64,000 nt of DNA from Zarea fungicola. Lineage: Eukaryota > Ascomycota > Sordariomycetes > Hypocreales > Cordycipitaceae. The position numbers and the translations under genes are program-made. The notes beneath the pieces were generated by a model. It was not told the DNA's origin. It saw nothing but the letters and a program-made list of their open reading frames with translations, and searched no databases. This document shows positions 45,346 to 56,784 of the stretch, one piece after another (the stretch's first letter is position 1; every line of letters starts with the position of its first letter). The DNA lies in contig FWCC01000124.1 of assembly GCA_900169235.1 (NCBI GenBank), positions 372,001-436,000 on the forward strand. The letters run 5' to 3'.

Positions 45346-47950
45346 GTTGGACGAGTTTCAGAGTTTGCTAGTTGTGCAAAGCTGCTGGCTCGAGGCACGA
45401 CCAGCCTGCGGCAGGATCGCACCGAGACGACGACTGGGGTAGAAGCTGGGGTATTGCGACTGAGGTGTGGAATGCAGGGCAAAAAGCAGTGAGACGGGTG
45501 AGTGGATCTCCAACGTTGATGAGGCCGAGTTCCGAGCTGAGTGGCGATGAAGAGATATGAAATGAAACACTTTTGCGATGAAGGTTTAAAGATGATGAGG
45601 AGAGCGCAGCAAGGGGATATCTTTATACAAATGTCAACATTTTTTTTTCCACCTTTGACAAATCACTTTTTGGGGGTGCGTTGATATGGCGGCGTCGGCG
45701 ACGCTTGACTAAGAAGCCGGCGCTAAAACACGCACAAATATCGCAACACTGCAGCAGAAAGTGGGAGTAACCTGGGGAATCCTTCGGAATCCGAAGAAGA
45801 AGAAGAGGAAAAAAATTATACGATATCCAGACTGATATTTTTATTTTATTCTTCTTTATTTTATTTCTTATGAATCGCTCATCTTTGTTACGGTTTATGG
45901 CACAAATAGCTGCTCTGTCGTTGATATTACTTGGTGGTCAGCGATCGGGTGGCGGGCGAAGTCCTCAGCAAGATCTCGGCCGGTCGCTGGTGCGAGAGTT
46001 GTGCGCTGCCTGCAGGATCCTGACTAGTACCAATAATAAAAAACACTAGTTACCTTGTTGGCTAGTATTTTCTTGTACCTGGCTGTCCCTGTCTCGCTGT
46101 CGGATATAATCTTGCTGCAGAGGATGGTGGAGATGAGCTACTACCAATAATGCTACGTCAAATGCGTGCAAGCAGTTAGTGCAACGGTAGTGGCGTGATG
46201 GGCATGCGACATTTGTGCTGGAAACGGGTTGGTGCAGCCGTCCTCTGACTCTTCTTTGACTCTACGGTTCCCGCATCTTCTAGCATCACGTCATGTACAG
46301 ACAAGTCAGATATATTTCCAATCCTTTTCCGCACAAATATCTCCTACACGATCACGTGCATCGACACTCGTTTGCTTTTGCTTGTGAGCCCGCGTGACCA
46401 CGCCTACGGAGGTGGTGTGCGGCAATGTATACACCAAGTCCATAGGTGGTACCGGCGTACCTACTCTATTATGGACAGGAACTTGGCATACACTCACATG
46501 TACTCCGTACACTTGCCAAGCTTTTCCACCAGTCAGCTGCCAATCGCCAAACCTCATCCTCCATCCTCCATCCTCCAATACAGTATGACACCATCATCCA
46601 CCAACCACACCAGTCCCTGTTGGATAAATCTCTGCACCTAGCTGCTGTGCAAACTAGATTATTGGGAAAGCTTCTTAACATTCTTACACCATGAGCCAAT
46701 GAATACACAGCCATAGACTGTTTGACCACCTTTGACACAGTCAAACACCATCTCAAGGACAAACGACACCACATCTACACACACTGGTTGTCAGCCGAGC
46801 AGTACAGCTGAACCGAGATATTTGCCGTATCTACGCACGCATTCATTTACTCGATAAGCTCGCCCAAGCCTTTAGTGCATTCTCGCTTCATCTTAAACTT
46901 GGCGCCAAGGCTTTCTACCTCCTCGTCTTCTGGAATGACTTGGCGGCCCATAGCCGTCGCAAAGCGCTCTCACCACAATGCCCAGCTCCGTCTAACTACA
47001 CCTGGAGCCAATATGCCTGACCTTGCTACAGAGAGACTGCCATTTTTCTGTGGAGCCTTCTGCCCAGATACCCGCCGAGTCAGGTTGGCTCGAGCTTGAC
47101 TTGATATCACAATACCAAGACATCAATGCTGCATGCCTTGCAAGAGTGCAGAGCCAAGCTCTGGCACATGTCTATGTGCTCATCTACGTAATAACCAGAA
47201 GAAGCGAGAATCAGCACCTGGCTACCGAGTAGAATTCTTTGAATGCCAACATCTCTGCAGCTCATTTACTGCCACCAGGCCCGCCATCGCCAATGGCCCA
47301 ACAAGGCCAGCAGTTATCCTGGATGATCTTCATTTGAAACTCCTCCATCGAAACACTTGCCAAGTACAAGTCCGTTCAACCCCGAGATGACTCCAACTGG
47401 TGCTCGTACAAAGGCAGCAGGCACCGGCCAAGTTACCACTCGGGAGTCTCTGCTTCTAAACCATGCCCCTTCACGGAACAAAGCGGCCATGGCCAACCAC
47501 CTGCCCAGACCGCCCGAGTAGCCAGGTTGGCCTCTGCTTCACCCAACCCACGCTCGAATCTTGGCATCCCAAGGCTTGTTTCTAGTAAGGCTTCCACTGA
47601 GACCTCATCTATGTATATCCATGTAATCATAAAGCTTGAATAGGCTGTCAAGCTCGGTCAAACGTAGTCCATCAATACCGACCAGGTCTCGAGCAGAGTT
47701 CTGACAGGGGCTTAGGGAACCTCCACAGAGGTAACCGCGCAATTATCAAACGATCCATCTCGGAGACCCCAGGTCTTTGCCCAGCGTGGACAGCACGTTG
47801 TCCATCAACTCTTGGCCAGTTCTTGGGTACATAAACGCTATCCCCTCGTAAAATTTCTGTCGAACAACCTGGTTCCGTCTGTTTTGTCACGTCTTGTTCT
47901 TGTTCTTTCAAAATTTGAAATCCTGGCTGAGAAAGAATCCATACAGCGCA
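45346..47950. other. Intergenic region between copper ATPase and SDF symporter
   Basis: 2.6 kb holding both divergent promoters. Poly-purine tracts lie at 45795-45816 upstream of the ATPase, and a short CATCCTC triplication lies near 46556-46577. Frames on the minus strand between about 46.8 and 47.9 kb look faintly protein-like but contain several stops and match no family I know. Confidence 0.5.
46847..46951 (-). CDS. Possible short ORF or terminal exon, unknown
   Basis: A 34-codon frame whose product is rich in charged residues (starts MGRQVIPEDEEVESLGAKF, ends GLGELIE), compositionally more protein-like than surrounding frames. The upstream frame is closed by a stop shortly before. It could be the last exon of a gene I cannot assemble, or chance. 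Confidence 0.15.
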   Translation of the reverse strand: MGRQVIPEDEEVESLGAKFKMKRECTKGLGELIE

Positions 47951-49588
47951 ATGTCGGCCGAAAAGACGGCAGGTCTGAATGGGGTTGAGCCAGTAACCTC
48001 CCAGAGCGATACTGCGGCTGATCCTACTCCCATTACTGCGGAAGAACGCAAGAAGCCATGGTGGCACATGTTTGCTGTCTGGGGCTCGGCTCCTCAGATC
48101 ATCATGGCAGCACTGTTGGCTCTGGCCATTGGTCTACCCATCTCCATTACTGTGGAAGACATCCCTAAGGAGGCACCAGTCTATCTCAACATTGTCGGAG
48201 ACCTGTGGCTGCGTTCTCTTAAAGCCATTGGTAAGTAATGCAAGGTTACGGTATCAGCTCGGATCTTCAACGACTAACAGTTCAAACTCGTAGTTCTCCC
48301 TCTCATCATCTCTGCAATGATCCTGGCCGTCTATAAGCTCCGCGTCCTCTCCCGCGGTGGCCGTGCCCTCGCCACCTGGACAATCGGCTACTACATACTC
48401 ACCACCCTGCTCGCCATTGTCATCTCCTGCATCATGACGGCTCTCGTCTGGAGCCCCATGTTCACGGAGGCACCTTCCAGTGAGCTCATCTACAGCGAGG
48501 ACAGCACGTATGCCAAGTCTGAAGAAGCCACCCCGCCACTCGAGGGCGTCATCCAACAGATGTTCCAGTCCTTTGTACCAGACAACATTGCCGCTGCCCT
48601 TGCCCAGAATCAGCTGCTCTCGGTGCTCGTCGTCTCTATCGTCGTCGGTTACCTCATCAAAGATGAGGACTCCTCCATTCTGCGCGCGGCCAGGGAAGTA
48701 GAGCGAATGGTCACCATTGTGGTCACTTTCATCATCAAGTGCTCTGCATTTGGCGTCTTTTCGCTCATCTTGTCGAACATTCTCAAGCTGGACCCGGCAA
48801 CCATGGGCAAGAACTTGGCGATTCTGATTGCAAGTACGCTGTCAAGCATGGCGATTCATTTGTTCATAGCCATCCCCGTCATCTTTTACTCGCTGGTACG
48901 GATTAATCCGTACACATATTGGTTAAAGAACTCCAGATCATGGATTACGGCGTGGGGTTCAGCGTCGTCAGCGGCGACGTTGTCAATAACCATGGATTGT
49001 GCGCGGGATCGCGGCATCTCCAAGACGGTGCGAGGCTTCACTGTGCCTCTTGGTTGCCTTGTCAATATGGATGGGTATGTTTAAAAAAACAGCCGTGCCT
49101 TGAACATAAACCCCCCTCCCCATCGCCCGCAAACATTTCAGATGTAAAATACTGATGAAGATAAAAATCACCACAGTACTGCCATTTATTTCCCCATCGT
49201 CGTGGTCTTCCTCGCCCGCACACAAGGCATGACCCTCGGCCCCGTAGACTATATCATCATCACGGCAGCCGCGACGCTCTCCTCCATTGGCGCCAGCCCC
49301 ATCCCGTCGTCCTCACTGGCGCTGTCCATTATGATTGCCGGGCTCGTCGGTGTCCCCGTCACGGGCATGATGGGTGTGGTGTTTGCTATTGACTGGCTGC
49401 TCGATCGCTTCCGCACCGCGGTCAACGTCTCGGGCGATCTCTTCGCCGCCATGGTTGTGTACAAGAAGACGGGCATTGAGGACGAGGACGAGGACGAGGA
49501 GGGGGAGCGAGGGGACGAGGGTTATACTATTGAGGGACGTCGTGTTTCTGGGGATGCGCCGCGGTACAATAACCAATCGATTGTTTAA
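47951..49588 (+). CDS. SDF/DAACS-family dicarboxylate or amino acid:cation symporter
   Basis: Three exons (47951-48230, 48294-49074, 49177-49588; introns 63 and 102 nt) give 490 residues. This is the sodium:dicarboxylate symporter fold of GltPh, DctA and mammalian EAATs. It has about six N-terminal membrane helices, then the substrate-binding core: the hairpin-1 serine-rich motif WGSASSAATLSIT (about 313-325), NMDGTAIYF in TM7 split by intron 2 after G, the hairpin-2 ATLSSIGASPIPSSS loop, and the TM8 segment AIDWLLDRFRTAVNVSGD, which holds the conserved D and N residues. The cytosolic C-terminus has an acidic run (EDEDEDEEGE). Likely substrates are dicarboxylates or acidic/neutral amino acids. 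The substrate-selecting arginine of TM8 in glutamate carriers appears replaced or shifted, so glutamate is not certain. Convergent with the carboxypeptidase gene. Confidence 0.9.
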
Positions 49589-49953
49589 AGCCACAGCTGG
49601 TAGGCATGAGAATGCAGAGAGAAAAAGTCAAAGGGGGCGACAGAGATGCTTTAGCCATGTATATGATCAATTGTAACCAAAAAAAAAAGAATGTTTCTTG
49701 TATTATGCTGTCTGTATGGTAAAGTATGCAAAAGTATATACATATATACTCTATAATGTGAAGCCGTCTTGTGTTACCGGCCAAGATGATGCAGGATGTG
49801 TGCTGTACGCATATATACATGCCTCTGGTACAAATGTTCCACATTCATTTCAATCGCTTGCAAATACTGAAAAAAAAACTCATTAAATCGCAGAACAAGT
49901 CACACTTGAAGCAAGTGCTTTCAAACTTGGATGCACGCCTTGTTGCATTGTTT
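49589..49953. other. Intergenic, convergent 3' flanks
   Basis: 365 bp between the symporter and the carboxypeptidase. A/T-rich with two A runs; no coding signal. Confidence 0.65.
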
Positions 49954-51960
49954 TCATATCCAATCAATCATGGGCAACAGCGCCGCGCAAACAAGCACAA
50001 GCAACTTAAACGCCGGCGGCGCTTGCACGTCTGTCGCAGCGTTCTTCTTTGGCGTCTGTGTTGCAGTGAATGCGCCCGTCAGGGTCGCGCTCGTCGTCTT
50101 GGTTGATGCCGTCTTGCTCGGCGTGGTGGATGTGGTCGCCGTCATGAGCGGCCAGTCCGCCGAGGAGCTGTACAGCACGCCATTGATGACGACGCCGTTG
50201 CCGCTGGCCGCGAGCGCCTGGGCGTCGGCGTCGCACGAGTCGGGAAAAGCGCGCACGTAGCAGACGGCGTTGGGCATGGCGGGCAGCTTGGCCTTGGTGG
50301 TCGAGTTGGCAGGGCCTGTCGTGCCGTAGCTGCCCGCGTCGATAGTCTGGCCCGTGGAGACGGAGGTGCCGGTCATGACGCGGGAAAAGATTTGAAAGGC
50401 CGTCTCGGGCTGGTAGGACGCCACAGAGTGTCCAGATTGGTAGACGCGGCTAAAGGACAGATTGCCGAATTGGCGGACCTCACCACCAATGTAGGAACTG
50501 TTGACAATGATGGGCGAGTAGCCTGCGGCAGGGAACTGCGTCAGGTATTTCCCACCAGCGGCTTTGGCGAGCTCTAGAGAGATAGCCTCGCCACCGAACC
50601 AGTGACAGATGTAGTCGCGGTCGCCATAGATGAAGCCGATGCGAATGCCCTTGTTGAGAAGTGCTGCTAAACGGGGGATCGTTTGGCCTCTGGATAAATC
50701 TCCCGTAGCCCAAAACACGGAAAAGACAGTGTTGCTGGTCATGGTATAGTTGATTGGGGACCCAATCGTCGAAAGCACAGAATCTTGGTTCAGGTAATCC
50801 ATGAATGTGGATGGTGGAAAGGGATCCGTGAATGGAGACGCAAGGTCATAGGCACTTCTTCCAGCGGCATAGTACGGCTGATCCACATCGTTGCAAGCGG
50901 AAGCAGCTCTCTGGCATGCCTGGTTGACCCCAATTACTGCGCCAGTGTCCTTTGGATCCAAGGAAGCGGAGAGGCTGGCGCAGAGTCTGAGTTTATCTCC
51001 GCAGCCGCCTGTGGAGTTGAACTTGTCCGTGTAGAACTTGGCCTGCTCGTCGCTGTAGGCCTTGAAGCCATATGTATTGGCACTGGCAAACTTGGGAGAA
51101 AGCGCCAGCTGGATCTCCTGGTCAACGCAGCCATTGATGATGCCGAGCGAGGTGAGCTGAATGTTGCGCGTCGAGTTTGAGGTGGCCGGTGCCTGCCGAA
51201 CCAAGTTCTGCTGCTCCCAGATGTCGGCGAAAACGGGCCCATAGCGGCCGCCATAGCTCTCTGCAAACAAATTGATCGAGACTGGCTGGGGTGCCGGGGG
51301 CAGATACTGGGGGAATGCGCCAAGAAAGCCCTGGAGCATGTGCCAGACAGCAAGGGCGGCCGTCTGTGTGGTATTGGCCGTGGTGTTCTGATTCATGGAG
51401 CTATAGGTGCCATTGGCGATGGCCCATGGGCTCTTTGTGCTCTGGTCACTGATGGGCGGCAGGATGACGGTAGAGTTGGGAAAGAACATGGTGCCGTTGG
51501 TGGGGGTATCAAATGAGAAGCCGACTTGGTTGGGCTGATCAATAAAGATCATGTTGGAGCCCCGGTCCCAACCCCAATCCCTGGCGACAGTGTCATACTG
51601 GTTGAGGCCCTTTTCGACAACGGCACAGGGACCATTGCCGGTGAAGAAGCCATACATGGAGCTGGATCCGGGGCCTCCATTGAGCCAGATGGTGAGCTTG
51701 TCCGTCTGCTCGCGTGCCTCGATAAACCAAAAGAACAAGTTGGTCGGGTAGTCGCCAGGTACACTGACCCAGCCAGTGTATTGTTTCTGTGAGGGAAAAG
51801 CGGTTTTGCAAACACCGCGGGGCTCCTTGTAGGCGACGGTGACATTCTGGTTGCCTGGTGACTTGACAACGGTAAAGTTTTGGCTGTGATACTCTTGGTT
51901 GACGAATTGGGCGGCTGTGGTGGTTGCGAGAAGCAAAAGCCCGGAGAGTAGAGGCACCAT
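49954..51960 (-). CDS. S10 serine carboxypeptidase, secreted, GPI-type C-terminus
   Basis: A 668-residue intronless protein. Residues 1-17 are a signal peptide. The S10 catalytic triad is clear: Ser235 in AESYGGRYGP, Asp449 in YGDRDYICHW and His511 in QSGHSVASYQPE. LNGGPGSSSMYG (93-104) forms the oxyanion region. Many NxT/S sites suggest heavy N-glycosylation. After the enzyme domain (about residue 530) comes a Thr/Ser-rich stalk and a hydrophobic end (FKLLVLVCAALLPMIDWI) fitting GPI anchoring. The family removes C-terminal residues from peptides at acidic pH. This long, Ser/Thr-tailed type resembles cell-surface fungal carboxypeptidases of the SCP family rather than vacuolar CPY or Golgi Kex1, which has a true transmembrane anchor and cytosolic tail. 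Confidence 0.93.
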   Translation of the reverse strand: MVPLLSGLLLLATTTAAQFVNQEYHSQNFTVVKSPGNQNVTVAYKEPRGVCKTAFPSQKQYTGWVSVPGDYPTNLFFWFIEAREQTDKLTIWLNGGPGSSSMYGFFTGNGPCAVVEKGLNQYDTVARDWGWDRGSNMIFIDQPNQVGFSFDTPTNGTMFFPNSTVILPPISDQSTKSPWAIANGTYSSMNQNTTANTTQTAALAVWHMLQGFLGAFPQYLPPAPQPVSINLFAESYGGRYGPVFADIWEQQNLVRQAPATSNSTRNIQLTSLGIINGCVDQEIQLALSPKFASANTYGFKAYSDEQAKFYTDKFNSTGGCGDKLRLCASLSASLDPKDTGAVIGVNQACQRAASACNDVDQPYYAAGRSAYDLASPFTDPFPPSTFMDYLNQDSVLSTIGSPINYTMTSNTVFSVFWATGDLSRGQTIPRLAALLNKGIRIGFIYGDRDYICHWFGGEAISLELAKAAGGKYLTQFPAAGYSPIIVNSSYIGGEVRQFGNLSFSRVYQSGHSVASYQPETAFQIFSRVMTGTSVSTGQTIDAGSYGTTGPANSTTKAKLPAMPNAVCYVRAFPDSCDADAQALAASGNGVVINGVLYSSSADWPLMTATTSTTPSKTASTKTTSATLTGAFTATQTPKKNAATDVQAPPAFKLLVLVCAALLPMIDWI

Positions 51961-53181
51961 GGTTGAACAGGGGTTTGTTTGTGGTTTTGGAAAGATGAGA
52001 TAAAACAGAATCTAATGGATGGTGAGGGTGCGGAAGAGGGCTAGCGATTCTTTGTCTTTCGGAGACGCGTGTCTCAGCGGGTGAGGCTGAGATGCCGTCA
52101 AACGACACACAGTGTTCAGCTCAAGGGGGGATCAAGCAAGCGAACGGCATTGGCAATTGATCAGAGGCGATGCAAAAGCCGGGCAAGAGCGAAAATGGTG
52201 TATATACGATGAAGGCCAAAACGAATAATGGCAGAGTTGGGAGAGGAAGCCGTTGGATGGAGGGAACTGTGATGAGTGACCCAAGCAAGTTGAGAAGGGC
52301 GGCGGCATTTGTTAGTGGTAGAACCGCCTCGTGTCCCAGGCAGACGGACATGTGCTGCGGGGAAGTTGTTTTCAGTGCTTCCCTGCGTTGTTAGTGGTCG
52401 CCACAGGCACAAGTAGCTCGTGGTTTTAGTGGATGGATGGCGATCGACAAGGGCTGTGCAGCCACAGAACGGCGTGTGCATACTAGCAGCTTCAGCGCCA
52501 ATTCTATGACAATCCGGGCAGCGCTCAGGTGGAATCAAACTCGGATTGGTATAAATGAATGGTATTAACGTTACTATGGTATTGATATGGCAATGGCATG
52601 CTATCTGAATTTACTGTGTACCAGTAGCCATTTTTGTACTGCGGTGTGCACCTGTACCACCTCTGGGCACCTTGTCGATCTGTGTTACGCCTGAAGAGCG
52701 CCGAGAACAGCTGCTGGTTGTTCTCGTCAAGCGGGAGCAGGTCCTCTTCCTGAGCTGAAGACAATGCGTGCACACTAGTAATTAAAAAAGTCGACTCTGA
52801 GCCGAGCTGACTGGCGCCGACGCCGAAAACCTTGGCAAGGCTTTATCTTCTCTGCTTGCAGGATGACGGTTGCTGCCAACTGCTCTCAGGGCAGTCAGCC
52901 AACATGTACCAACAACCTGCAGTCGAAGCCGCGATATTCCCGTCACAGAGAAGCTCCACATGGAGATCTTAAGACTAGAGGCCAGCGCCAATTGCTCCAA
53001 GTCATCAAATGGTTGGATATCAAATGTTTCTATATTCTATATGCAACAAGGTTCCCTATTAAACCTAAATCATACAAGCTCTTAGTACAGTTGGGGAATA
53101 CTGCCCTTGTCTTCCGTATACCAATCCATCCATCTTACAAGCTCTCTCTATTCCCCTTTCTTTCTTTCTTTCTTTCCTTCT
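51961..53181. other. Intergenic region
   Basis: 1.2 kb between the carboxypeptidase start and the COQ3 stop (both minus strand). It contains the carboxypeptidase promoter and a TTTC microsatellite next to COQ3. No gene was seen. Confidence 0.65.
53157..53176. repeat. (TTTC)5 microsatellite next to the COQ3 stop codon
   Basis: Five perfect TTTC units ending six bases before the COQ3 stop triplet. On the COQ3 strand they would be a GAAA run at the start of the 3' UTR. Confidence 0.9.
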
Positions 53182-54108
53182 TTACTCATCCCTCCTCACA
53201 GCAAAAAAGTAATTGCCCACCTTTTCACTCCCCCGAACCTCTTTCCACCCCAGGCCCGGCACGTACACCACACCCATGACCCGGGGGCTGTTCCACCCTT
53301 TGCCCGCAAAGAAGCCCCTCAGCTCATCCTCGTTGATGTACTTGTTCCAGTCGTGCGTGCCCCGCGGCACGATGCGCAGCAGGTCCTCCGCCACCAGGTT
53401 CGTCGTGAACCAGCTCATCCACGTCCGCGCAATCGTGCTCATGACCAGCCACCCCCCCGGCCTCACAAACGGCCGCACGCGGTCCAGAAAGGCCTCGGGC
53501 TCGTCAATGTGCTCAATCACCTCAAAGACGGACACAATGTCAAAGGGTACCTCGGGCACGGCAAGGCGCTCAATCGAGGTGAGCGTGTAGTCGAGCTTGC
53601 CGCGGAGGGCCGGGTCGCGCTTCGCGTGGGCCTTGGCGACGGCGAGGACGGACGGGGTCGGGTCGATGGCGGTGACGTGGGCTGTGCTGGCTAGGCGTGC
53701 GGCGCTCTCGGCAAAGATGCCGCCGCCGCAGCCAATGTCGAGATATCTGAGCTTCTTTTGTGAATCTGACGATGCTGTCGTGGCTGTGTCATCGGTTGCG
53801 AGGCAAGCTTGGATGAAATCGTGACGGAGCGGGTTCATGAGGTGTAGGAGGCGCGAGGAGCCGTGGGGGGACCACCAGTCGGCGGCAAGGGCATTGAAGT
53901 GCTCAACCTCATTTGGGTTGACCGTGGAAAAGTCGCTGCTGTGCCATCTGCGCTGCGCCGCAAGATGTTGTGAGGAGGAGGAAGTAGATGATGGTGACGA
54001 GGGTGTAGCAAGCTGTGTCGAGCGGACGTGACAGGGTTGCGTTCGGGTTGTTGCGAGCAGATGCTGTCCAAGCCGAGCCGCTGGTTGTCGAAGTGGCGTA
54101 CGTGCCAT
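53182..54108 (-). CDS. COQ3: Ubiquinone biosynthesis O-methyltransferase COQ3, mitochondrial
   Basis: A 308-residue intronless methyltransferase of coenzyme Q synthesis, acting in the mitochondrial matrix in both O-methylation steps. The first about 55 residues are Arg/Ser/Thr-rich with few acids, as in a presequence. The UbiG/Coq3 hallmarks follow: VNPNEVEHFNALAADWW (63-79), PHGSSRLLHLMNPLRHDFI, SAM motif I LRYLDIGCGGGIFAESAARL (120-139), an acidic motif II residue in TAIDPTPS, DIVSVFEVIEHIDEPE, and the late STIARTWMSWFTTNLVAEDLL and GTHDWNKYI segments. Length and motif order are standard. The codons are strongly GC-biased. It is divergent from RIB3 across 1.8 kb. Confidence 0.96.
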   Translation of the reverse strand: MARTPLRQPAARLGQHLLATTRTQPCHVRSTQLATPSSPSSTSSSSQHLAAQRRWHSSDFSTVNPNEVEHFNALAADWWSPHGSSRLLHLMNPLRHDFIQACLATDDTATTASSDSQKKLRYLDIGCGGGIFAESAARLASTAHVTAIDPTPSVLAVAKAHAKRDPALRGKLDYTLTSIERLAVPEVPFDIVSVFEVIEHIDEPEAFLDRVRPFVRPGGWLVMSTIARTWMSWFTTNLVAEDLLRIVPRGTHDWNKYINEDELRGFFAGKGWNSPRVMGVVYVPGLGWKEVRGSEKVGNYFFAVRRDE

Positions 54109-55878
54109 GGCGCCTCTGTTGTATGTACGGCCGTGACGGTGTCGTATAGAGCTTGAAGCGTGGATTGTGGTGGTGGTCCCTTTGAGCTACTGGGTTTTTG
54201 GTGGTGAGGCGGGTCTCCACTTCGGGCCAAGAGTCCCGAATCTCGCGGTGGTACCTTGCTTTAGGTGTCCATGTACGGAGTACAAGTCTCACCAATATAC
54301 GCCAATTGACTAGTTACTGAATGCCGTGCATTTGCGGTTTTGTTATACAGTGGATGACGAAATTATAATTCTTCATGCTTTCTAGCGGGGCTGTCGGTCT
54401 TTAGGATTGTTACGGCGTGCATCATGTTTCTGTGCTTGTAAACGACGACGGAGTGTGGTTTGCTTTGAGGAGCTGAAACCCGATGGGGTGAATTCAAAAG
54501 TTTAGGAATCCCTTGTCAAGCTTGGTGCTATTCTTCTTCATGGTTTCCGGTTTGAAGGTTGTAGAGCCAGGTACGGGAATGCAGGTGATTGATGACCTTT
54601 CCACTCTAACAGCAGAACGTCCACTGGCAAGATACGCCTTGTCAAGACCAGATAGCGGCTTGGACAAGCAACACTCCCCATTGTCGAATGGAAAATAGGA
54701 TTCCGGATTGATATTGCGGAGGATAGCCGAGCCAGGCCTTGTGTTTGATGCGGAGGGAGGAGGCGGGCCGCGGCAACTGTTTTGGAGAGGGTCCGCCTCG
54801 GCCTGGGGAGATTTGTGAGCCGGCGGCCGTCAGTGGAGCCGCAACAGGTACTACTACCCTAAAAGCAGTCCCACCAGTACCTACCTGCAGGTACATTAGT
54901 ACCCTGGGGCTTGCGTGCTGACAACGCATTACCAAGCTCATGCCTACTTTATCAAGGTTATGTAATGCTGCGTCAACATTGAAAATGCCATTAATATAGG
55001 GAATGGTGAATTGCTATTTGTCAGGACTTGCTAAGAAAGTATGCCCCATTGGTTTGTAAGGCTGAGGTTGTGGTTGTGGATATCGCGATGAATTGCTGCC
55101 AACAGGTTCTTGGACAATTCTCTGCAACTTACTGCACGGAGTAAAGTCGGGAAAGGGGATGCAAGTAACAGAAATATGTTTGTGGTTGTGTCTGCATGGC
55201 ATTGTCATTCTGAATCAAGAGCGCGCGTCGTCTACAAAGTAGAGTGCTGCAATTGACATGTGCTAACCTTCCATTTCCTTCTAGCGCTTCCGCCCCAGCA
55301 CGACGCCTGGCCGGCACCGTCAGCCTGTAGCACAGCGACCATTGTACCCAACTGGCACCAACTGGCGCCAAACTGCTTGCACACCGTCCCCGGAGGGGCC
55401 GAGTCATTGAATGCCACAAAGCCGAGCTCCTTGGTCCGGGGTGGCATCTAATAAAGGGCTATAAGCTTTTGAGGCGCCCAAATTAATTCCACCGTCTGCT
55501 TTCCCTCCTCCATTCATTCTCAAAATATACAATCCATCCAAACAAACGTGTCAAGCTCGGCCGAAGAGAACCCGGGCAAATTTCGACTCCTACGAAAGTG
55601 GGGGACTATACACTTCCTCTTATACCAGTAATAATTGCGCGCGACATTTACCACCGCCACCAGCCAGCCCACCAAAAAATTACCAACACCGACAAAGTCC
55701 GTCTCCAGAACCGGCCGGACCGCATTGTTAAAATAAACTAGTTAAACTTCACCCACCTCGACTACCCGCAAGCATCCCGACGACAATTCCCCACGCTTCT
55801 TCTTCTTCTTCTTTTCCTCCTACCAATAATTAGAATTCACAAACCACATCATCTCACACATCAATAAATTCGCCCAAC
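54109..55878. other. Intergenic region between COQ3 and RIB3
   Basis: 1.77 kb holding the divergent promoters of COQ3 and RIB3. Short frames only. A CTT/TTC run (about 55796-55814) lies in the likely RIB3 leader. Confidence 0.6.
55796..55814. repeat. CTT/TTC trinucleotide run in the RIB3 leader
   Basis: About six CTT units within a pyrimidine-rich stretch 65-83 bp before the RIB3 start. Pyrimidine tracts are common near fungal transcription starts. Confidence 0.8.
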
Positions 55879-56753
55879 ATGCCGTCCTTGACCATCCCCC
55901 CAGAGCAATTTGACAGCATCCCCTCTTGCATCGAGGCTTTCCGTACGTTTCTTCCTCCCTCCATACCCCTCCCCCACCTCGAACCTCCAAAATTACCCCA
56001 AACATGTGATGAAACGTCTTTACACGAGACCAGCCATGTCCACGCCCGCCGTCTACCTCATTGTCTACTCATCCCTCTGCCACGATTCAAATTCTCCCAA
56101 ACTGACATTATACCCCAGGCAATGGCGAGTTCCTCCTCGTCCTCGATGACCCCGGCCGCGAAAACGAAGGCGACCTCATCATCGCCGCACAGGACGTCAC
56201 CACCGAGCAGATGGGCTGGATGATCCGCCACTCCTCCGGCTACGTCTGCGTGCCCCTGCCCGCCGACCGCGCCACCGCCCTCGACCTCCCGCCCATGGTC
56301 GCACATTCCCAGGACCCCCGCGGCACCGCCTACACCGTCTCCGTCGACGCCGAGCACCCCCTCACCACCACCGGCATCAGCGCCCACGACCGCGCCCTCG
56401 CCTGCCGCACCCTCGCCGACCCCAAATCTACGCCCGCCTCCCTCCGCCGCCCCGGTCACGTCCTTCCCCTCCGGTCCGCCCCGGGGGGTGTCCGCGCGCG
56501 CAACGGCCACACCGAGGCCGCCACCGAGTTTTGTCGCCTGGCCGGCAAGGAGCCCGTCGCCGCCATCTGCGAGATTGTCGAGGACACCGCCGACGTCCCC
56601 GGCCAGGCCATCCTCCCTGGCGCCAAGATGATGACGGGCGAGGGCCACATTCGCTTCGCCCGCCGGTGGAACATCAAGGTCTGCACCATTGCCGACCTCG
56701 TTGCCTACGTGGAAAAGACGGAGGGCAAGCTGCCCGCCAATGGCTCTGCATAG
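55879..56753 (+). CDS. RIB3: 3,4-dihydroxy-2-butanone 4-phosphate synthase (riboflavin pathway)
   Basis: Two exons, 55879-55942 and 56119-56753, with a 176-nt intron, give 232 residues. The enzyme converts ribulose 5-phosphate into formate and the four-carbon unit used for lumazine and riboflavin. The splice rebuilds the conserved start EAFRNGEFLLVLDD; without it the active-site acidic loop DDPGRENEGDL is separated from the N-terminus. Further hallmarks are GWMIRHSSGYVCVPL, YTVSVDAEHPLTTTGISAHDRA, RPGHVLPLR, RNGHTEAATEF and the LP.AKMMTGEGH..FARRW region near the C-terminus. The family is monofunctional in fungi, and the length fits. It is convergent with the Ataxin-10 homolog. Confidence 0.96.
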
Positions 56754-56784
56754 ACACACACACACACACACACNNAAAAAAAAA
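56754..56784. repeat. (AC)10 microsatellite with two-base N gap and A run immediately after the RIB3 stop
   Basis: Ten AC units begin at the base after the TAG stop, followed by NN (56774-56775) and nine A. True length is unresolved. Confidence 0.9.

Noticed and set aside
47314..47893. Long quasi-open minus-strand frame that looked like a decayed gene upstream of the symporter
   Set aside because: It has four stops in about 190 codons, not far enough below chance, and no recognisable family or splice pattern. The stop types could fit RIP, but the evidence is too weak to call a pseudogene.
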